From Thiobacillus denitrificans (lineage in GTDB: Bacteria > Pseudomonadota > Gammaproteobacteria > Burkholderiales > Thiobacillaceae), in assembly GCA_002403375.1 (NCBI GenBank), contig DHHQ01000026.1, positions 1 to 64,000 of the forward strand: 64,000 bases of DNA. The letters run 5' to 3'. Position 1 is the stretch's first letter; each line of letters begins with the position of its first letter. The notes under the pieces were generated by a model that worked only from the letters and a program-made list of their open reading frames with translations, did no database searches and was not told the origin of the DNA. Shown piece after piece: positions 9,391-18,346 of this stretch. Both the position numbers and the translations under genes were made by a program.

Positions 9391-10257
9391 TTATTCGATG
9401 TTCTGCACCTGCTCGCGCATCTGCTCGATCAGCACCTTGAGCTCGAGCGAGGCGCGCGAGGTCTCCACCGCGACCGACTTCGACCCCAGCGTGTTGGCCT
9501 CGCGGTGCAGCTCCTGCATCAGGAAGTCGAGCCGCTTGCCGGCCGCGCCGGGCTGGTCGAGCACGCGCCGTACCTCGGCGAAGTGGGTGACGAGGCGCGA
9601 CAGCTCCTCGTCGATGTCGGCCTTCTGGGCGGCGAGCGCGACTTCCTGGGCGAGGCGCTCGTGGCCGGCCTCGCCCAGCGCGTCGCGCAGGCGCTCCGCC
9701 AGCTTCTCGCGCTGGGCGGCGGCGAGCGCCGGCAGCAGCGGCTTCAGCGCGGCGACCTGGGCCTCGGCAGCGGCGAGGCGGTCGAGGATGTGCTGGCGCA
9801 GCTTGGCGCCCTCGCGCTGGCGGCTTTCCACCAGTTCGTCGAGCGTCTCGCGCATCCCTGCCAGCACGGCGTCGTTCAGCGCCTCCGGCGACAGCGCCGC
9901 CGCCTGCACCGCGCCCGGCCAGCGCAGCACCTCGTTGACCGAAAGCGGCGCCGCCCCCGGCAGGCGCTCGAGGACGTCGTCCTGCCATTGCGCGAGGCGC
10001 TCAAGAATGCCCGGGTTGAGGCCGTTATCGAGCGTGGCGGCCGGCAGCGGGGTCAGGCCGACGCGGCACTCGACCTTGCCGCGCGCCAGGCGCTGCTGGA
10101 TCAGCTCCCGCAGCTGCGGCTCGAGCGGCCGGAACTCGTCGGCCAGCCGGAAGTGCAGTTCGAGGAAGCGCTGGTTGACGCTGCGCAGGTCGATGCTGAC
10201 GCTGGCATGGTCGAGGTTGAGGCTGCGGGCGGCAAACCCGGTCATGCTGGCTGTCAT
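9391..10257 (-). CDS. yicC: YicC/YloC family endoribonuclease
   Basis: A 288-residue member of the YicC family, recently recognised as endoribonucleases. It has the typical N-terminus MTASMTGFA, the central NEVLRWPG and the C-terminal DFLMQELHREANTLGSK segment, which is highly conserved. Adjacency to gmk is a long-known feature of this family. It starts the leftward housekeeping run and is divergent from the kinase gene, with 99 bases between. Confidence 0.93.
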   Translation of the reverse strand: MTASMTGFAARSLNLDHASVSIDLRSVNQRFLELHFRLADEFRPLEPQLRELIQQRLARGKVECRVGLTPLPAATLDNGLNPGILERLAQWQDDVLERLPGAAPLSVNEVLRWPGAVQAAALSPEALNDAVLAGMRETLDELVESRQREGAKLRQHILDRLAAAEAQVAALKPLLPALAAAQREKLAERLRDALGEAGHERLAQEVALAAQKADIDEELSRLVTHFAEVRRVLDQPGAAGKRLDFLMQELHREANTLGSKSVAVETSRASLELKVLIEQMREQVQNIE

Positions 10258-10356
10258 GGGCGGAGAGTGTGGGTGGCGGGATGAGCGCCGGCGCGGAGCC
10301 GGATGCTTTTTGTTCGGTATGGGCGATTAACAGGCAAAGATAATAGACGTTCGACT

Positions 10357-11301
10357 ATGGCGACTCAACCCAACCAGCCGCTTCCCAACGGCTACCGGCT
10401 GAACGAATACACCATCGTGCGCAAGATCGGCGGCGGCGGGTTCAGCATGGTGTATCTGGCGCGCGACGACGACAACCAGACGGTCGCGATCAAGGAGTAC
10501 CTGCCCGGCGGGCTGGTCCTGCGCACCGAGGGCTCGGTCATCGTGCAGGCCAGCTCGGCCGAGAACACCAACGTGTTCCGCCACGGCATGAAGTGCTTCT
10601 TCGAGGAGGGGCGGGCGCTGGCGTGCATCGACCATCCCAACGTCGTGCGCGTGCTCAACTTCTTCCGCGCCAACGAAACCGTCTACATGGTGATGCGCTT
10701 CGAGCGCGGCAAGACCCTGCAGCAGCACATCCAGGCCAACCGCGGCACCATCCGCGAGAGCTTCATCCGGCGCGTGTTCGCGCAACTGCTGAACGGCCTG
10801 CGCGACGTCCATACGCACAAGCTGCTGCACCTCGACATCAAGCCGTCCAACCTCTACATCCGCCTCGACGGCTCGCCGGTGCTGATCGACTTCGGCGCGG
10901 CGCGGCAGACGCTCACCCAGGAGGAGAGCACGCTGCAGCCGATGTACACGCCAGGCTTCGCGGCGCCCGAGCAGTACCACAACCGCGAGCGGCTCGGTCC
11001 CTGGTCCGACATCTACAGCATCGGCGCGAGCCTGTATGCCTGCCTGGCCGGCCATCCGCCGCAGGCCGCCGACGCCCGCCTGCTCAACGACAAGCTGGTC
11101 CCGGCGGCCGAGCAGTGGCGCGGCGCCTACTCGACGCAGCTGCTGGAAACCATCGACCATTGCCTCAGGCTCAACTACATGGAGCGCCCGCAAAGCGTGT
11201 TCAGCCTGCAGAAGGTGCTGATGGACCGCAGCGCGATGACGCCGCCGCGTCTGTCGCTGCTCACCAGCATCAAGCGCTCGCTGAACCGCGAATTGTTCTA
11301 A
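10357..11301 (+). CDS. serine/threonine protein kinase (Hanks type)
   Basis: A 314-residue cytoplasmic kinase. The glycine loop GGGGFSMVYLA near residue 25, the catalytic lysine in VAIKEYLP, the catalytic loop HLDIKPSN, the metal-binding DFGAAR and an APEQY segment are all present, so it should be active. I see no transmembrane segment or sensor domain. ATG 10357 directly precedes the kinase domain. A PP2C phosphatase starts 10 bases downstream, giving an antagonistic pair whose substrate is not evident. A GATAAT hexamer (10339-10344) in the gap could be a -10 box. Confidence 0.93.
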   Translation: MATQPNQPLPNGYRLNEYTIVRKIGGGGFSMVYLARDDDNQTVAIKEYLPGGLVLRTEGSVIVQASSAENTNVFRHGMKCFFEEGRALACIDHPNVVRVLNFFRANETVYMVMRFERGKTLQQHIQANRGTIRESFIRRVFAQLLNGLRDVHTHKLLHLDIKPSNLYIRLDGSPVLIDFGAARQTLTQEESTLQPMYTPGFAAPEQYHNRERLGPWSDIYSIGASLYACLAGHPPQAADARLLNDKLVPAAEQWRGAYSTQLLETIDHCLRLNYMERPQSVFSLQKVLMDRSAMTPPRLSLLTSIKRSLNRELF

Positions 11302-11311
11302 AGTAGGGCCG

Positions 11312-12220
11312 ATGAAATTCACCATCTATCAGGCGTCCCGCCAGGGCGGGCGCAAGAACAACCAGGATCGCGTGGCGTATTCCTACAGCCGCGAGGCCCT
11401 GCTGATGGTGGTGGCGGACGGCATGGGCGGCCACATGCACGGCGAGATCGCCGCGCAGATCGCGGTGCAGACCCTGACCGAGCAGTTCCAGAGCCTCGCC
11501 AAGCCGCGCCTCGCCGATCCGCGCGGCTTTCTCGTCGACGCCGTCACGCGCGCGCACTACGCGATCAATGACTACGCCGTCGACCAGGATCTGCTCGAAA
11601 TCCCGCATACCACGGTGGTGGCGGCCGTGGCGCAGGACAACACGGCGCACTGGGCGCACGTCGGCGACTCACGCCTCTACCTGTTTTCCGACGGTAGCCT
11701 GATCGCGCGCACCGAGGACCACACCGCGGTCGCCCAGTTGGTGCGCGACGGCATCATCAGCGAGGAGGAGGCCGGCCACCACCCCGAGCGCAACAAGGTG
11801 TCCAACTGCCTCGGCGGCTACGTGATTCCGCAGGTCGAATGCAGCGCGCCGATCCCGCTGCACGACGCCGACACCCTGCTGCTGTGCACCGACGGCATCT
11901 GGGGCATGATCAGCGTTCCCGAAGCCGCGGCCCTGCTGCACGCCTACTCGCTGGAGGACGCGGTGCGCCACCTGATGGACCACGCCGAGTTCCGCGGCGG
12001 CGAGCACGGCGACAACCTGAGCCTGGTCGCGATGACCTGGGGCGAGCCCCGGATGCCGAGCAAGGACTCGATATCCACCCTGGCGATGCCGGCGGGCGGC
12101 ATCACCACCCAGCTCAATACCCTGTCCACCTCGCCCGGCGTTTCGGCGGTGTCCGACGACGAGATCGAGCGCGCCATCGCCGAAATCCAGCAGGCCATCC
12201 AGAAAATCTCCCAGAAGTAG
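11312..12220 (+). CDS. PP2C-type protein serine/threonine phosphatase
   Basis: A 302-residue metal-dependent phosphatase with the PP2C motifs NNQDRVAY, VADGMGGHMHGE, HVGDSRLYLF, TEDHTAV, CTDGIWG and the late GEHGDNLS, so all metal-coordinating aspartates are in place. The last 60 residues are a Ser/Thr-rich linker and a helical tail outside the catalytic domain. Pairing with the upstream kinase suggests reversible phosphorylation of a shared target. Similar pairs occur in type VI secretion clusters, but no such genes are nearby. Confidence 0.93.
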   Translation: MKFTIYQASRQGGRKNNQDRVAYSYSREALLMVVADGMGGHMHGEIAAQIAVQTLTEQFQSLAKPRLADPRGFLVDAVTRAHYAINDYAVDQDLLEIPHTTVVAAVAQDNTAHWAHVGDSRLYLFSDGSLIARTEDHTAVAQLVRDGIISEEEAGHHPERNKVSNCLGGYVIPQVECSAPIPLHDADTLLLCTDGIWGMISVPEAAALLHAYSLEDAVRHLMDHAEFRGGEHGDNLSLVAMTWGEPRMPSKDSISTLAMPAGGITTQLNTLSTSPGVSAVSDDEIERAIAEIQQAIQKISQK

Positions 12221-12262
12221 GCCCAGGCGGCGGCGAACGCGCGCCCGGCGCGCGAGGCGCGG

Positions 12263-12268
12263 TAAAAT
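12263..12268 (+). promoter_or_regulatory. possible -10 box (TAAAAT) upstream of rph
   Basis: TAAAAT followed by CCCGG in the 76-base gap between the PP2C gene and rph, about 29 bases before the rph start. No convincing -35 box is visible. It resembles the hexamer before birA. Confidence 0.3.
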
Positions 12269-12296
12269 CCCGGCTTTCGTTCCCGTCCGCCCCGCC

Positions 12297-13031
12297 ATGT
12301 CCGACCCGATCGCCCGTCCCAGCGGACGCCGCCCCGACGTCCTGCGCCCGCTGAGCTTCACCCGCAGGTTCACCAAGCACGCCGAAGGCTCGGTGCTCGT
12401 CGCCATGGGCGACACCCGCGTGCTGTGCACCGCCAGCGTGCTCGACAAGCTGCCGCCGCACAAGAAGGGCAGCGGCGAGGGCTGGGTCACCGCCGAATAC
12501 GGCATGCTGCCGCGTTCGACCCACACCCGCAGCGACCGCGAGGCGGCGCGCGGCAAGCAGTCGGGACGCACCCAGGAGATCCAGCGCCTGATCGGCCGCA
12601 GCCTGCGCGCGGTGGTCGACCTGAAGAAGCTCGGCGAGCGCACGCTGCACATCGACTGCGACGTGCTGCAGGCCGACGGCGGCACCCGCTGCGCCAGCAT
12701 CTGCGGCGCCTACGTCGCGGTCGCCGACGCCATCGCCGGGCTGCTCGAAAGCGGCGCGCTGGCCGAGTCGCCGCTCACCGACAGCATCGCCGCGGTCTCG
12801 GTCGGCGTGTGGCAGGGGCAGCCGGTGCTCGACCTCGACTACGTCGAGGACGCCGGCTGCGACACCGACATGAACGTGGTGATGACCGGCAGCGGCGGCA
12901 TCGTCGAGGTGCAGGGCACCGCCGAAGGCGCGCCGTTCACCCGCGCCACGCTCGAGGCGCTGCTCGACCTCGCCACCGCCGGCATCGCGCACATCAGCGC
13001 CGCGCAGCAGGCGGCGCTGAAGGCCGGCTGA
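12297..13031 (+). CDS. rph: ribonuclease PH
   Basis: Phosphorolytic 3'-5' exoribonuclease that trims tRNA and other RNA ends. The 244-residue protein shows RPSGRRPDVLRP at the N-terminus, the EYGMLPRSTHTR active-site region, the phosphate-site GRTQEIQRLIGRSLRA and the DLDYVEDAGCDTDMNVVMT segment. Length is standard. It is followed after 24 bases by rdgB, an arrangement shared with many gammaproteobacteria and betaproteobacteria. Confidence 0.97.
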   Translation: MSDPIARPSGRRPDVLRPLSFTRRFTKHAEGSVLVAMGDTRVLCTASVLDKLPPHKKGSGEGWVTAEYGMLPRSTHTRSDREAARGKQSGRTQEIQRLIGRSLRAVVDLKKLGERTLHIDCDVLQADGGTRCASICGAYVAVADAIAGLLESGALAESPLTDSIAAVSVGVWQGQPVLDLDYVEDAGCDTDMNVVMTGSGGIVEVQGTAEGAPFTRATLEALLDLATAGIAHISAAQQAALKAG

Positions 13032-13055
13032 GCCGCGCCGCACGAAGGAGCCGAC

Positions 13056-13646
13056 ATGGAAAAGATCGTCATCGCCTCGGGCAACCCCGGCAAGCTGCGC
13101 GAGATCGCGCGCATCCTCGCGCCGCTCGACATCACCGCGGTGCCGCAGTCCGATTTCGGCGTGCCCGAATGCCCCGAGCCGCACGTCACCTTCGTCGAGA
13201 ACTGCCTCGCCAAGGCGCGCCACGCCAGCGCCCACACCGGGCTGCCGGCGCTGGCCGACGATTCCGGCATCTGCGTCGAGGCGCTCAACGGCGCACCGGG
13301 CGTGTACTCCGCGCGCTACGCCGGCGAGCCGAAATCCGATCAACGCAACAACGAGAAGCTCGTCGCCGCCCTGCAGGGCCAGCCCGACCGCCGTGCGCAC
13401 TACTATTGCGTGATGGTGCTGGTGCGCTACCCCGACGACCCCGAGCCGCTGATCGCCGAAGGGCGCTGGCACGGCGAAATCATCGACACCCCGCGCGGCG
13501 ACGGTGGCTTCGGCTACGACCCGTATTTCCTTGTGCCGCAGTTCGGCAAGACCGGCGCCGAGCTCGGCGAGGACGAGAAGAACGCCGTCTCGCACCGCGG
13601 CCAGGCGCTGCGCGAACTCGCCGACAAGCTGCAGCGGCTTGGCTGA
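13056..13646 (+). CDS. rdgB: XTP/dITP diphosphatase (RdgB/HAM1)
   Basis: Cleans the nucleotide pool of deaminated purine triphosphates. The 196-residue protein has the substrate loop SGNPGKLREI, LADDSGICVEALNGAPGVYSARYAG, and the C-terminal FGYDPYF and SHRGQALR segments. A GAAGGAG ribosome site precedes the ATG. The 3' end overlaps the likely hemW start by 8 bases. Confidence 0.97.
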   Translation: MEKIVIASGNPGKLREIARILAPLDITAVPQSDFGVPECPEPHVTFVENCLAKARHASAHTGLPALADDSGICVEALNGAPGVYSARYAGEPKSDQRNNEKLVAALQGQPDRRAHYYCVMVLVRYPDDPEPLIAEGRWHGEIIDTPRGDGGFGYDPYFLVPQFGKTGAELGEDEKNAVSHRGQALRELADKLQRLG

Positions 13647-14817
13647 ATCCGTCGTCCGTTTCCCCGGCGGCGGACTGCACGTGCCGCCGCCGCTGTCGCT
13701 CTACCTCCACCTGCCGTGGTGCGTGCGGAAGTGCCCGTACTGCGACTTCAATTCGCACGCCGCGCAGGGCATCCCTGAAGCCGCCTACATCGACGCGCTG
13801 CTCGCCGACCTCGAGCGCGCGCTGCCCGACATCTGGGGGCGCCGGATCCACAGCGTGTTCTTCGGCGGCGGCACCCCGAGCCTGTTCTCGGCCGACGGCA
13901 TCGACCGCATCCTCACCGGGGTGCGCACGCTGACGCAGCTGGCGCCGGGCGCCGAGATCACGCTCGAGGCCAACCCCGGAACGGTCGAGGCCGCCAGATT
14001 CAGGGGCTTCCGCGAGGCCGGGGTGACGCGCGTCTCGCTCGGCATCCAGAGCTTCGATGCGCGCCACCTGCAGGCGCTCGGACGCATCCACGACGCCGCC
14101 GAGGCGCGCCGCGCCGCCGAGCTCGCCGCGACCCACTTCGAGACCTTCAACCTCGACCTGATGTACGCGCTGCCGGGGCAGACGCTCGCCGGGGCGCTGG
14201 CCGACGTCGACGCCGCGCTCGAATTCGGCCCGCCGCACCTCTCCGCCTACCACCTCACGCTCGAGCCCAACACCCCGTTCGGCCACACCGCGCCGCCCAA
14301 CCTGCCGGACGACGACCTCGCCGCCGACATGCAGCAGGCGGTCGAGGCGCGGCTCGCCGAGGCCGGCATGCAGCACTACGAGACCTCGGCGTACGCGAAG
14401 CCGGGCCACGCCAGCCGCCACAACCTCAACTACTGGCAGTTCGGCGACTACCTCGGGATCGGCGCCGGCGCGCATTCCAAGCTGAGCTTTGCCGACCGCA
14501 TCGTTCGCCAGATGCGCGTGAAGCATCCGCAGCAATACATGGATGCGGTGAAGGCGGGCGCCCACATCGCCGACACCCGCACGCTCACGCGCGACGACCT
14601 GCCGTTCGAGTTCATGATGAACGCCCTGCGCCTCACCGAAGGCGTGCCCGCCGCGCTGTTCGAGGCGCGCACCGGCCTGCCGCTGGTTGTTTGCTCAGCG
14701 GCGCTCGAACGGGCGCGCAGCCGCGGTCTTCTGGAACGCGATGCCACGCGGCTCAGGCCGACGCTGCAGGGGCAGCGCTTCCTGAACGACCTGCTCGAGC
14801 TGTTTCTGGTGGAGTAG
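13639..14817 (+). CDS. hemW: radical SAM heme chaperone HemW
   Basis: HemW (formerly annotated as a HemN-like oxidase) inserts heme into respiratory proteins. The radical-SAM cluster motif CVRKCPYC lies close to the N-terminus, followed by the GGGTPSLF motif, the YEISAYAKPG-like YETSAYAKPG and the C-terminal HemN domain. HemN's second conserved cysteine motif is absent. The start is uncertain: TTG 13639 overlaps rdgB, and GTG 13681 gives the usual short family N-terminus (PPPLSLYLHLPWC). The frame stays open upstream inside rdgB. Confidence 0.92.
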   Translation: MAESVVRFPGGGLHVPPPLSLYLHLPWCVRKCPYCDFNSHAAQGIPEAAYIDALLADLERALPDIWGRRIHSVFFGGGTPSLFSADGIDRILTGVRTLTQLAPGAEITLEANPGTVEAARFRGFREAGVTRVSLGIQSFDARHLQALGRIHDAAEARRAAELAATHFETFNLDLMYALPGQTLAGALADVDAALEFGPPHLSAYHLTLEPNTPFGHTAPPNLPDDDLAADMQQAVEARLAEAGMQHYETSAYAKPGHASRHNLNYWQFGDYLGIGAGAHSKLSFADRIVRQMRVKHPQQYMDAVKAGAHIADTRTLTRDDLPFEFMMNALRLTEGVPAALFEARTGLPLVVCSAALERARSRGLLERDATRLRPTLQGQRFLNDLLELFLVE

Positions 14818-14849
14818 CTGTCGATCGGCTGACGCGGCCACGCGCGGTT

Positions 14850-15278
14850 CTAGCGTGGTGCGGCCGCCTGCCGGGCCAGCGCGCGCATCAGCCATTTCAG
14901 AACGGGCAGGCGGCCATAGAGTTCTTCTGCGGCATCCCAGTAGTCGCGATGCAGCGTCACCTTGCCGTCGGCGGAGAAAGTCAGGTGGGTCGCGCCGCGA
15001 ATGGTGGCGGGCTGGCGGGTGACCGGCAGGGTGAAATCCATTTCCCACAGGATGACGGCGTGGCCCGCCTCTCCCGGAAAGCGCCGGGTGACGCGAAAGC
15101 GCGCGTCCGGCAGCTTGTCGAAGGTGTGCTGCAGGATGGCGCGGATGGCGGCGACGCCGGCCACCTCGTGGAAGGGATCCTTGAAGCGTGCGTCAGCCGC
15201 GTAGTAGGCGTCGAGCGCGTCCAGGTTGCGGGCGGACAGCCGTTCGAAATAGCTGCAGAGGGCGTCGAGCGGGTTCAT
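14850..15278 (-). CDS. NTF2/SnoaL-like protein (last gene of the LitR-linked operon)
   Basis: A 142-residue protein of the NTF2-like / nuclear transport factor 2 superfamily, a cone-shaped fold used by many small-molecule isomerases and binding proteins. Seen: an N-terminal helix with YFERLSARNLDALDAYYA, then DARFKDPFHEVAG and a C-terminal YWDAAEELYGRLPVLKWL. The specific reaction is unknown. It overlaps the SDR gene by 4 bases (ATGA), making it the tail of a ten-gene operon of lipid/redox enzymes, where it may act on a lipid intermediate. It converges with hemW. Confidence 0.85.
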   Translation of the reverse strand: MNPLDALCSYFERLSARNLDALDAYYAADARFKDPFHEVAGVAAIRAILQHTFDKLPDARFRVTRRFPGEAGHAVILWEMDFTLPVTRQPATIRGATHLTFSADGKVTLHRDYWDAAEELYGRLPVLKWLMRALARQAAAPR

Positions 15279-16042
15279 AAGCCGGTGATCCGGTGGACAA
15301 GGGCGAAGTAGGCGCGATACGGCAGCAGGTTCAGCGCCTTCAGCACGCGGGTGAAGCGTTTGGGGAAGTGGATCTCGAATGCGCCCGCTTCGATGCCGGC
15401 GAGGATTTCGCGTGCCGCCTCACCGGCGTCGATCAGCGCCGGCATGCTGAATTCGTTGAGGTCGGTCAGCGGGGTTTTGACGAAGCCGGGGTTGATCAGG
15501 TGCACCGCGACGCCTTTGGGGGCGAGGTCGAGGTAGAGCGTTTCGGCAAAGTTGATCAGCGCAGCCTTGGTCGCGCCGTACACCAGCCCGGTGGGCAGGC
15601 CGCCGTAGCCCGCGACGCTGGCGGTGACCGCCAGCCGCCCGCTGCCGCGCCGGGAAAAATAGGGCGCAAGCAGGGCGCAGGCATTCATCGCGCCGACCAG
15701 ATTCACCTGCACCAGTCTTTCGGCGGCCTCGGCGTCGAGTTCCCAGGCGCGCACCGGCTGATGGGTGCCGGCGTTGACGATCGCCACGTCGATTCCGCCG
15801 AGCGTGTCGCAGACCTGGTCGAACGCGGCCGCCAGGCCGGCGCGGTCGGTGACGTCGGCGGGGGCGACCAGCGCGTCGTCGTCGGCCAGTTTCGCCAGCG
15901 TTTCACGCGAGCGGCTGGTGAGCGCCACCCGCGCGCCGCGCGCCATCAGCAACTTCGCCGTCGCCTCGCCGATGCCCGAGCTCGCGCCGATCAGCCATAC
16001 GCGCTGACCGCGCCAGTCGGCGAGTTTCGGGTTGAGGCTCAT
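15275..16042 (-). CDS. short-chain dehydrogenase/reductase
   Basis: A 255-residue NAD(P)-dependent oxidoreductase of the SDR superfamily. The Rossmann motif GASSGIGEATA, the NAG motif (AIVNAG), the catalytic serine region (TASVAGYGG) and YGATKAALINF (YxxxK) are all present. The C-terminal 30 residues are hydrophobic/basic and could touch the membrane. It overlaps the genes on both sides (ATGA at each end), so it belongs to the LitR-linked lipid operon. Substrate unknown, perhaps a lipid-derived aldehyde or alcohol. Confidence 0.93.
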   Translation of the reverse strand: MSLNPKLADWRGQRVWLIGASSGIGEATAKLLMARGARVALTSRSRETLAKLADDDALVAPADVTDRAGLAAAFDQVCDTLGGIDVAIVNAGTHQPVRAWELDAEAAERLVQVNLVGAMNACALLAPYFSRRGSGRLAVTASVAGYGGLPTGLVYGATKAALINFAETLYLDLAPKGVAVHLINPGFVKTPLTDLNEFSMPALIDAGEAAREILAGIEAGAFEIHFPKRFTRVLKALNLLPYRAYFALVHRITGL

Positions 16043-16569
16043 GGGCCTTTCCTGAAGGCGATCACGATTTCACCGAGCTTGAAGCCGAACTTGCGCATCT
16101 CCGACTTGTTCAGCATCACCGTGTCGTCCATCTGGACCATCCAGTCGTCGAACTGCACCTCGTAGGTCTTGCCGTCCACCGGCAGCAGCAGGGTGTATTT
16201 CCATTGCAGCGCGTTGCCGTACGCGGTGCCGGTGGCTTCGCCCTTCACGTCGTCGGCGCGACCGATGTAGCGGTGCGCGTCGAGCCTGGTGATGCGCCAG
16301 ATGCGCTGCGATCTTTCGCCGTCCGACCAGTCGAAGTCCTCGGTCAGCACGCCTTCGTTGCCTTGCCAGACGCCGGTCATCCTCACGGTGAAGCGGCGCT
16401 TCACCTCGCCCGAACGGTCGGCAAAGTAGCCCCAGGCGGTGAGCGGGCCGTTGAAATAGGTGGCGACGTCGAGCGTGGGTTTCTGATCGCGATACGCCTC
16501 GGGCGAGACACCGGCGCAGCCGGTGAGGCCCAGCACGGTACACAGGACGGCAAGCGGTTTTTTCAGCAT
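16039..16569 (-). CDS. DUF3833 family lipoprotein
   Basis: A 176-residue putative lipoprotein: basic N-terminus, hydrophobic stretch and lipobox GLTGCAG (cysteine about residue 18). The rest is a beta-rich domain with conserved stretches such as FDWSDGERSQRIWRITRLD and GTAYGNALQWKYTL, typical of DUF3833. Function is unknown. The family repeatedly travels with cfa-like, DUF1365 and FAD-oxidoreductase genes, so a role in envelope lipid modification or transport is a context-based inference. ATG 16569 is used although the frame is open upstream inside the MFS gene. Confidence 0.87.
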   Translation of the reverse strand: MLKKPLAVLCTVLGLTGCAGVSPEAYRDQKPTLDVATYFNGPLTAWGYFADRSGEVKRRFTVRMTGVWQGNEGVLTEDFDWSDGERSQRIWRITRLDAHRYIGRADDVKGEATGTAYGNALQWKYTLLLPVDGKTYEVQFDDWMVQMDDTVMLNKSEMRKFGFKLGEIVIAFRKGP

Positions 16570-17801
16570 GGGACGACTCCAGGGTGAGCGATTTGGCGCA
16601 TGCGCCAGAACCAGGCCAGCGCGCCCAGTTTCATGACGATGGGCAGCAGGGCGTAGGTGGCCGACAGCGCGAACAGCTGGTCGCCGCCGGGCCGGTAGCC
16701 CCAGACGTCGAGCAGCGGCAGCGCAAGCCCGGCGGCGAGCGCCAGCGTGAGCTTGGCCAGAAAGCTCATCAGCCCGTAGTACGCACCGGGCTGCGGCGCG
16801 GCGTCGCTGTCGATCATGTCGGCGACCAGCGCGGGCGGCAGCGCGAGGTCGGCCCCGAGCGCGAGACCGGAGGCCGCGCACACCAGCGCATAGCCCGCCA
16901 GGTCGCCCTCGCCGAGCCAGAACGCGCCTGCGAAGGCGGCGATGGACAGTCCCATCGACACCAGCCAGGCGTCGAGCGTGCCGATGCGTCTGGCCAGCCG
17001 CACCCACAGCGGCAGGCCGAGCGCGCCGCTCAGGAAATAGATCGCCAGAAAGAGCCCGCTGTGGGCGGCGAGCTTCAGCACGTCGTCGATGAAGAAAATG
17101 ACCAGGGTGGCGGGCAGCGCGGCGGCGACGCCGTTCAGCAGATAGCCGGGCGCGAAGCGGGCGAACGCGGGGTTGGCCAGCGGGCGCAGCATCTGCCGCA
17201 GCCCGGGCGTGCGGGCGCTGCGGCGCATCGGCGGGGTGGCGACGAGGGTGAGCGCGGCGAAGGCCAGCAGCAGGCCGAGGAAAATCCAGCCCATGCGCGC
17301 CAGGCCCTCGGCCAGCGTGGCCGCCAGCACCGTCGGCAGCGCAGCGGCGAGCACCACGCCGATCAGTCCGAAGCCCTCGCGCGCGGCGAACAGCCGGGTG
17401 CGTTCGTGGGGCACGTTCGACAGCCGCGCGCCCCAGCTGGTGTGCACCACGGTGGCGAGGCTGTAGCCGACCGTGGTCAGCGTCAGCATCACGATCAGCC
17501 AGGGCACCGCGGGCCAGGCCTGGGGCAGGGTGAAAACCCCGATCCAGCCCAGTCCGAGCACAGGCAGGGAGAGCGCCACCAGGCTGCGCGGATGGGGGAA
17601 GCGGTCGAACAGCGCGCCGATCAGCGGATCGATGGCGGCGTCGAGAAAGCGCAGCGCGAGCAGGATCGCACCGAGCAGGGAAAGCGAGATCACGCCGCTG
17701 TAGAACGGCGCGAGGTGGACATACAGCGGCAGCGCCGCGAACGCGAGCGGCAGCCCGAGCCCGCCATAGGCCAGCAGACGCGTGCGCGGCAGCGGACTCA
17801 T
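16563..17801 (-). CDS. MFS transporter, GPH/COG2211-like
   Basis: A 412-residue polytopic membrane protein with about 12 helices. The segment RFLDAAIDPLIGALFDRF resembles the loop 2-3 region of the glycoside-pentoside-hexuronide (melibiose carrier-like) cation symporters, and DLALPPALVADMID matches the second-half motif of that family. In this operon the substrate is more likely a lipid-related molecule than a sugar, but that is a guess. It overlaps the chalcone-isomerase-like gene upstream by 4 bases and the DUF3833 gene downstream by 7. Confidence 0.88.
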   Translation of the reverse strand: MSPLPRTRLLAYGGLGLPLAFAALPLYVHLAPFYSGVISLSLLGAILLALRFLDAAIDPLIGALFDRFPHPRSLVALSLPVLGLGWIGVFTLPQAWPAVPWLIVMLTLTTVGYSLATVVHTSWGARLSNVPHERTRLFAAREGFGLIGVVLAAALPTVLAATLAEGLARMGWIFLGLLLAFAALTLVATPPMRRSARTPGLRQMLRPLANPAFARFAPGYLLNGVAAALPATLVIFFIDDVLKLAAHSGLFLAIYFLSGALGLPLWVRLARRIGTLDAWLVSMGLSIAAFAGAFWLGEGDLAGYALVCAASGLALGADLALPPALVADMIDSDAAPQPGAYYGLMSFLAKLTLALAAGLALPLLDVWGYRPGGDQLFALSATYALLPIVMKLGALAWFWRMRQIAHPGVVPC

Positions 17802-18346
17802 GGCGACTTCAGCAACTGCGCGCGCAGCTCGGGCGCGCGGGTGGCGGGGGCGAGCCAGATGCCGAAGAAGGCGTCGGCGAATGCCTCGTCGCTGATCTGT
17901 CCGAGCTTGCGGGTGCCGCTGTAGAACGTCGCGCCGGCACCGGGCATGCGCACGCCGATGAGGCGGTCGCCCTTTTCGACATCGGGGAACAGTGCGCGCA
18001 TGGCGCGTTCCCAGCGCGCCAGCGTGGCCTCGGGCCAGGGGCGCTGGGCGCGCATTTCCTCGATCGAGCGCTGCGCGATGGCACCGCCGGCGAAGCTGCG
18101 TGCGTAGACCAGTTCCAGCGCGTAGGGGTGACCGGCCGACCACACGCCGCCGGGCGACCACAGCGTGGCGTCGTAGATGCGCAGGCCGAAGAAGCGCAGG
18201 GTGCCGCTGCCCACCGCCTCGAAGTCGGGCAGGTGCGGCAGCGGGCTGGCGTGCAGCGCCGAGGCTGCGAGCAGACAGGCGGCGGCCAGCGCGGTCTTGA
18301 TGCGTGCGGGTTCAAGCCGCGTGTTCGAGGCGGAATTGCGCGACAT
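17798..18346 (-). CDS. chalcone isomerase-like secreted protein
   Basis: A 182-residue protein with a probable signal peptide (TALAAACLLAASALHA, cleavage near residue 33) and a domain resembling bacterial chalcone-isomerase-like proteins: LRFFGLRIYDATLW, ALELVYARSFAG, RLIGVRMPGAGATFYSGTRKLG, AFADAFFGIWL. The fold is shared with fatty-acid-binding proteins, which fits a lipid operon better than flavonoid chemistry. The start overlaps the end of the cfa-like gene by 35 bases, the longest overlap in this operon. Confidence 0.85.
   Translation of the reverse strand: MSRNSASNTRLEPARIKTALAAACLLAASALHASPLPHLPDFEAVGSGTLRFFGLRIYDATLWSPGGVWSAGHPYALELVYARSFAGGAIAQRSIEEMRAQRPWPEATLARWERAMRALFPDVEKGDRLIGVRMPGAGATFYSGTRKLGQISDEAFADAFFGIWLAPATRAPELRAQLLKSP

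Noticed and set aside
10357..12220. Part of a type VI secretion locus (PpkA/PppA)
   Set aside because: No secretion structural genes are adjacent and the kinase has no membrane anchor or periplasmic domain.
14833..14860. Hairpin between hemW and the NTF2-like gene as a terminator
   Set aside because: Only a 6-bp stem (CCACGC/GCGTGG) with a long loop and no T-run, so not better than expected in this base composition.
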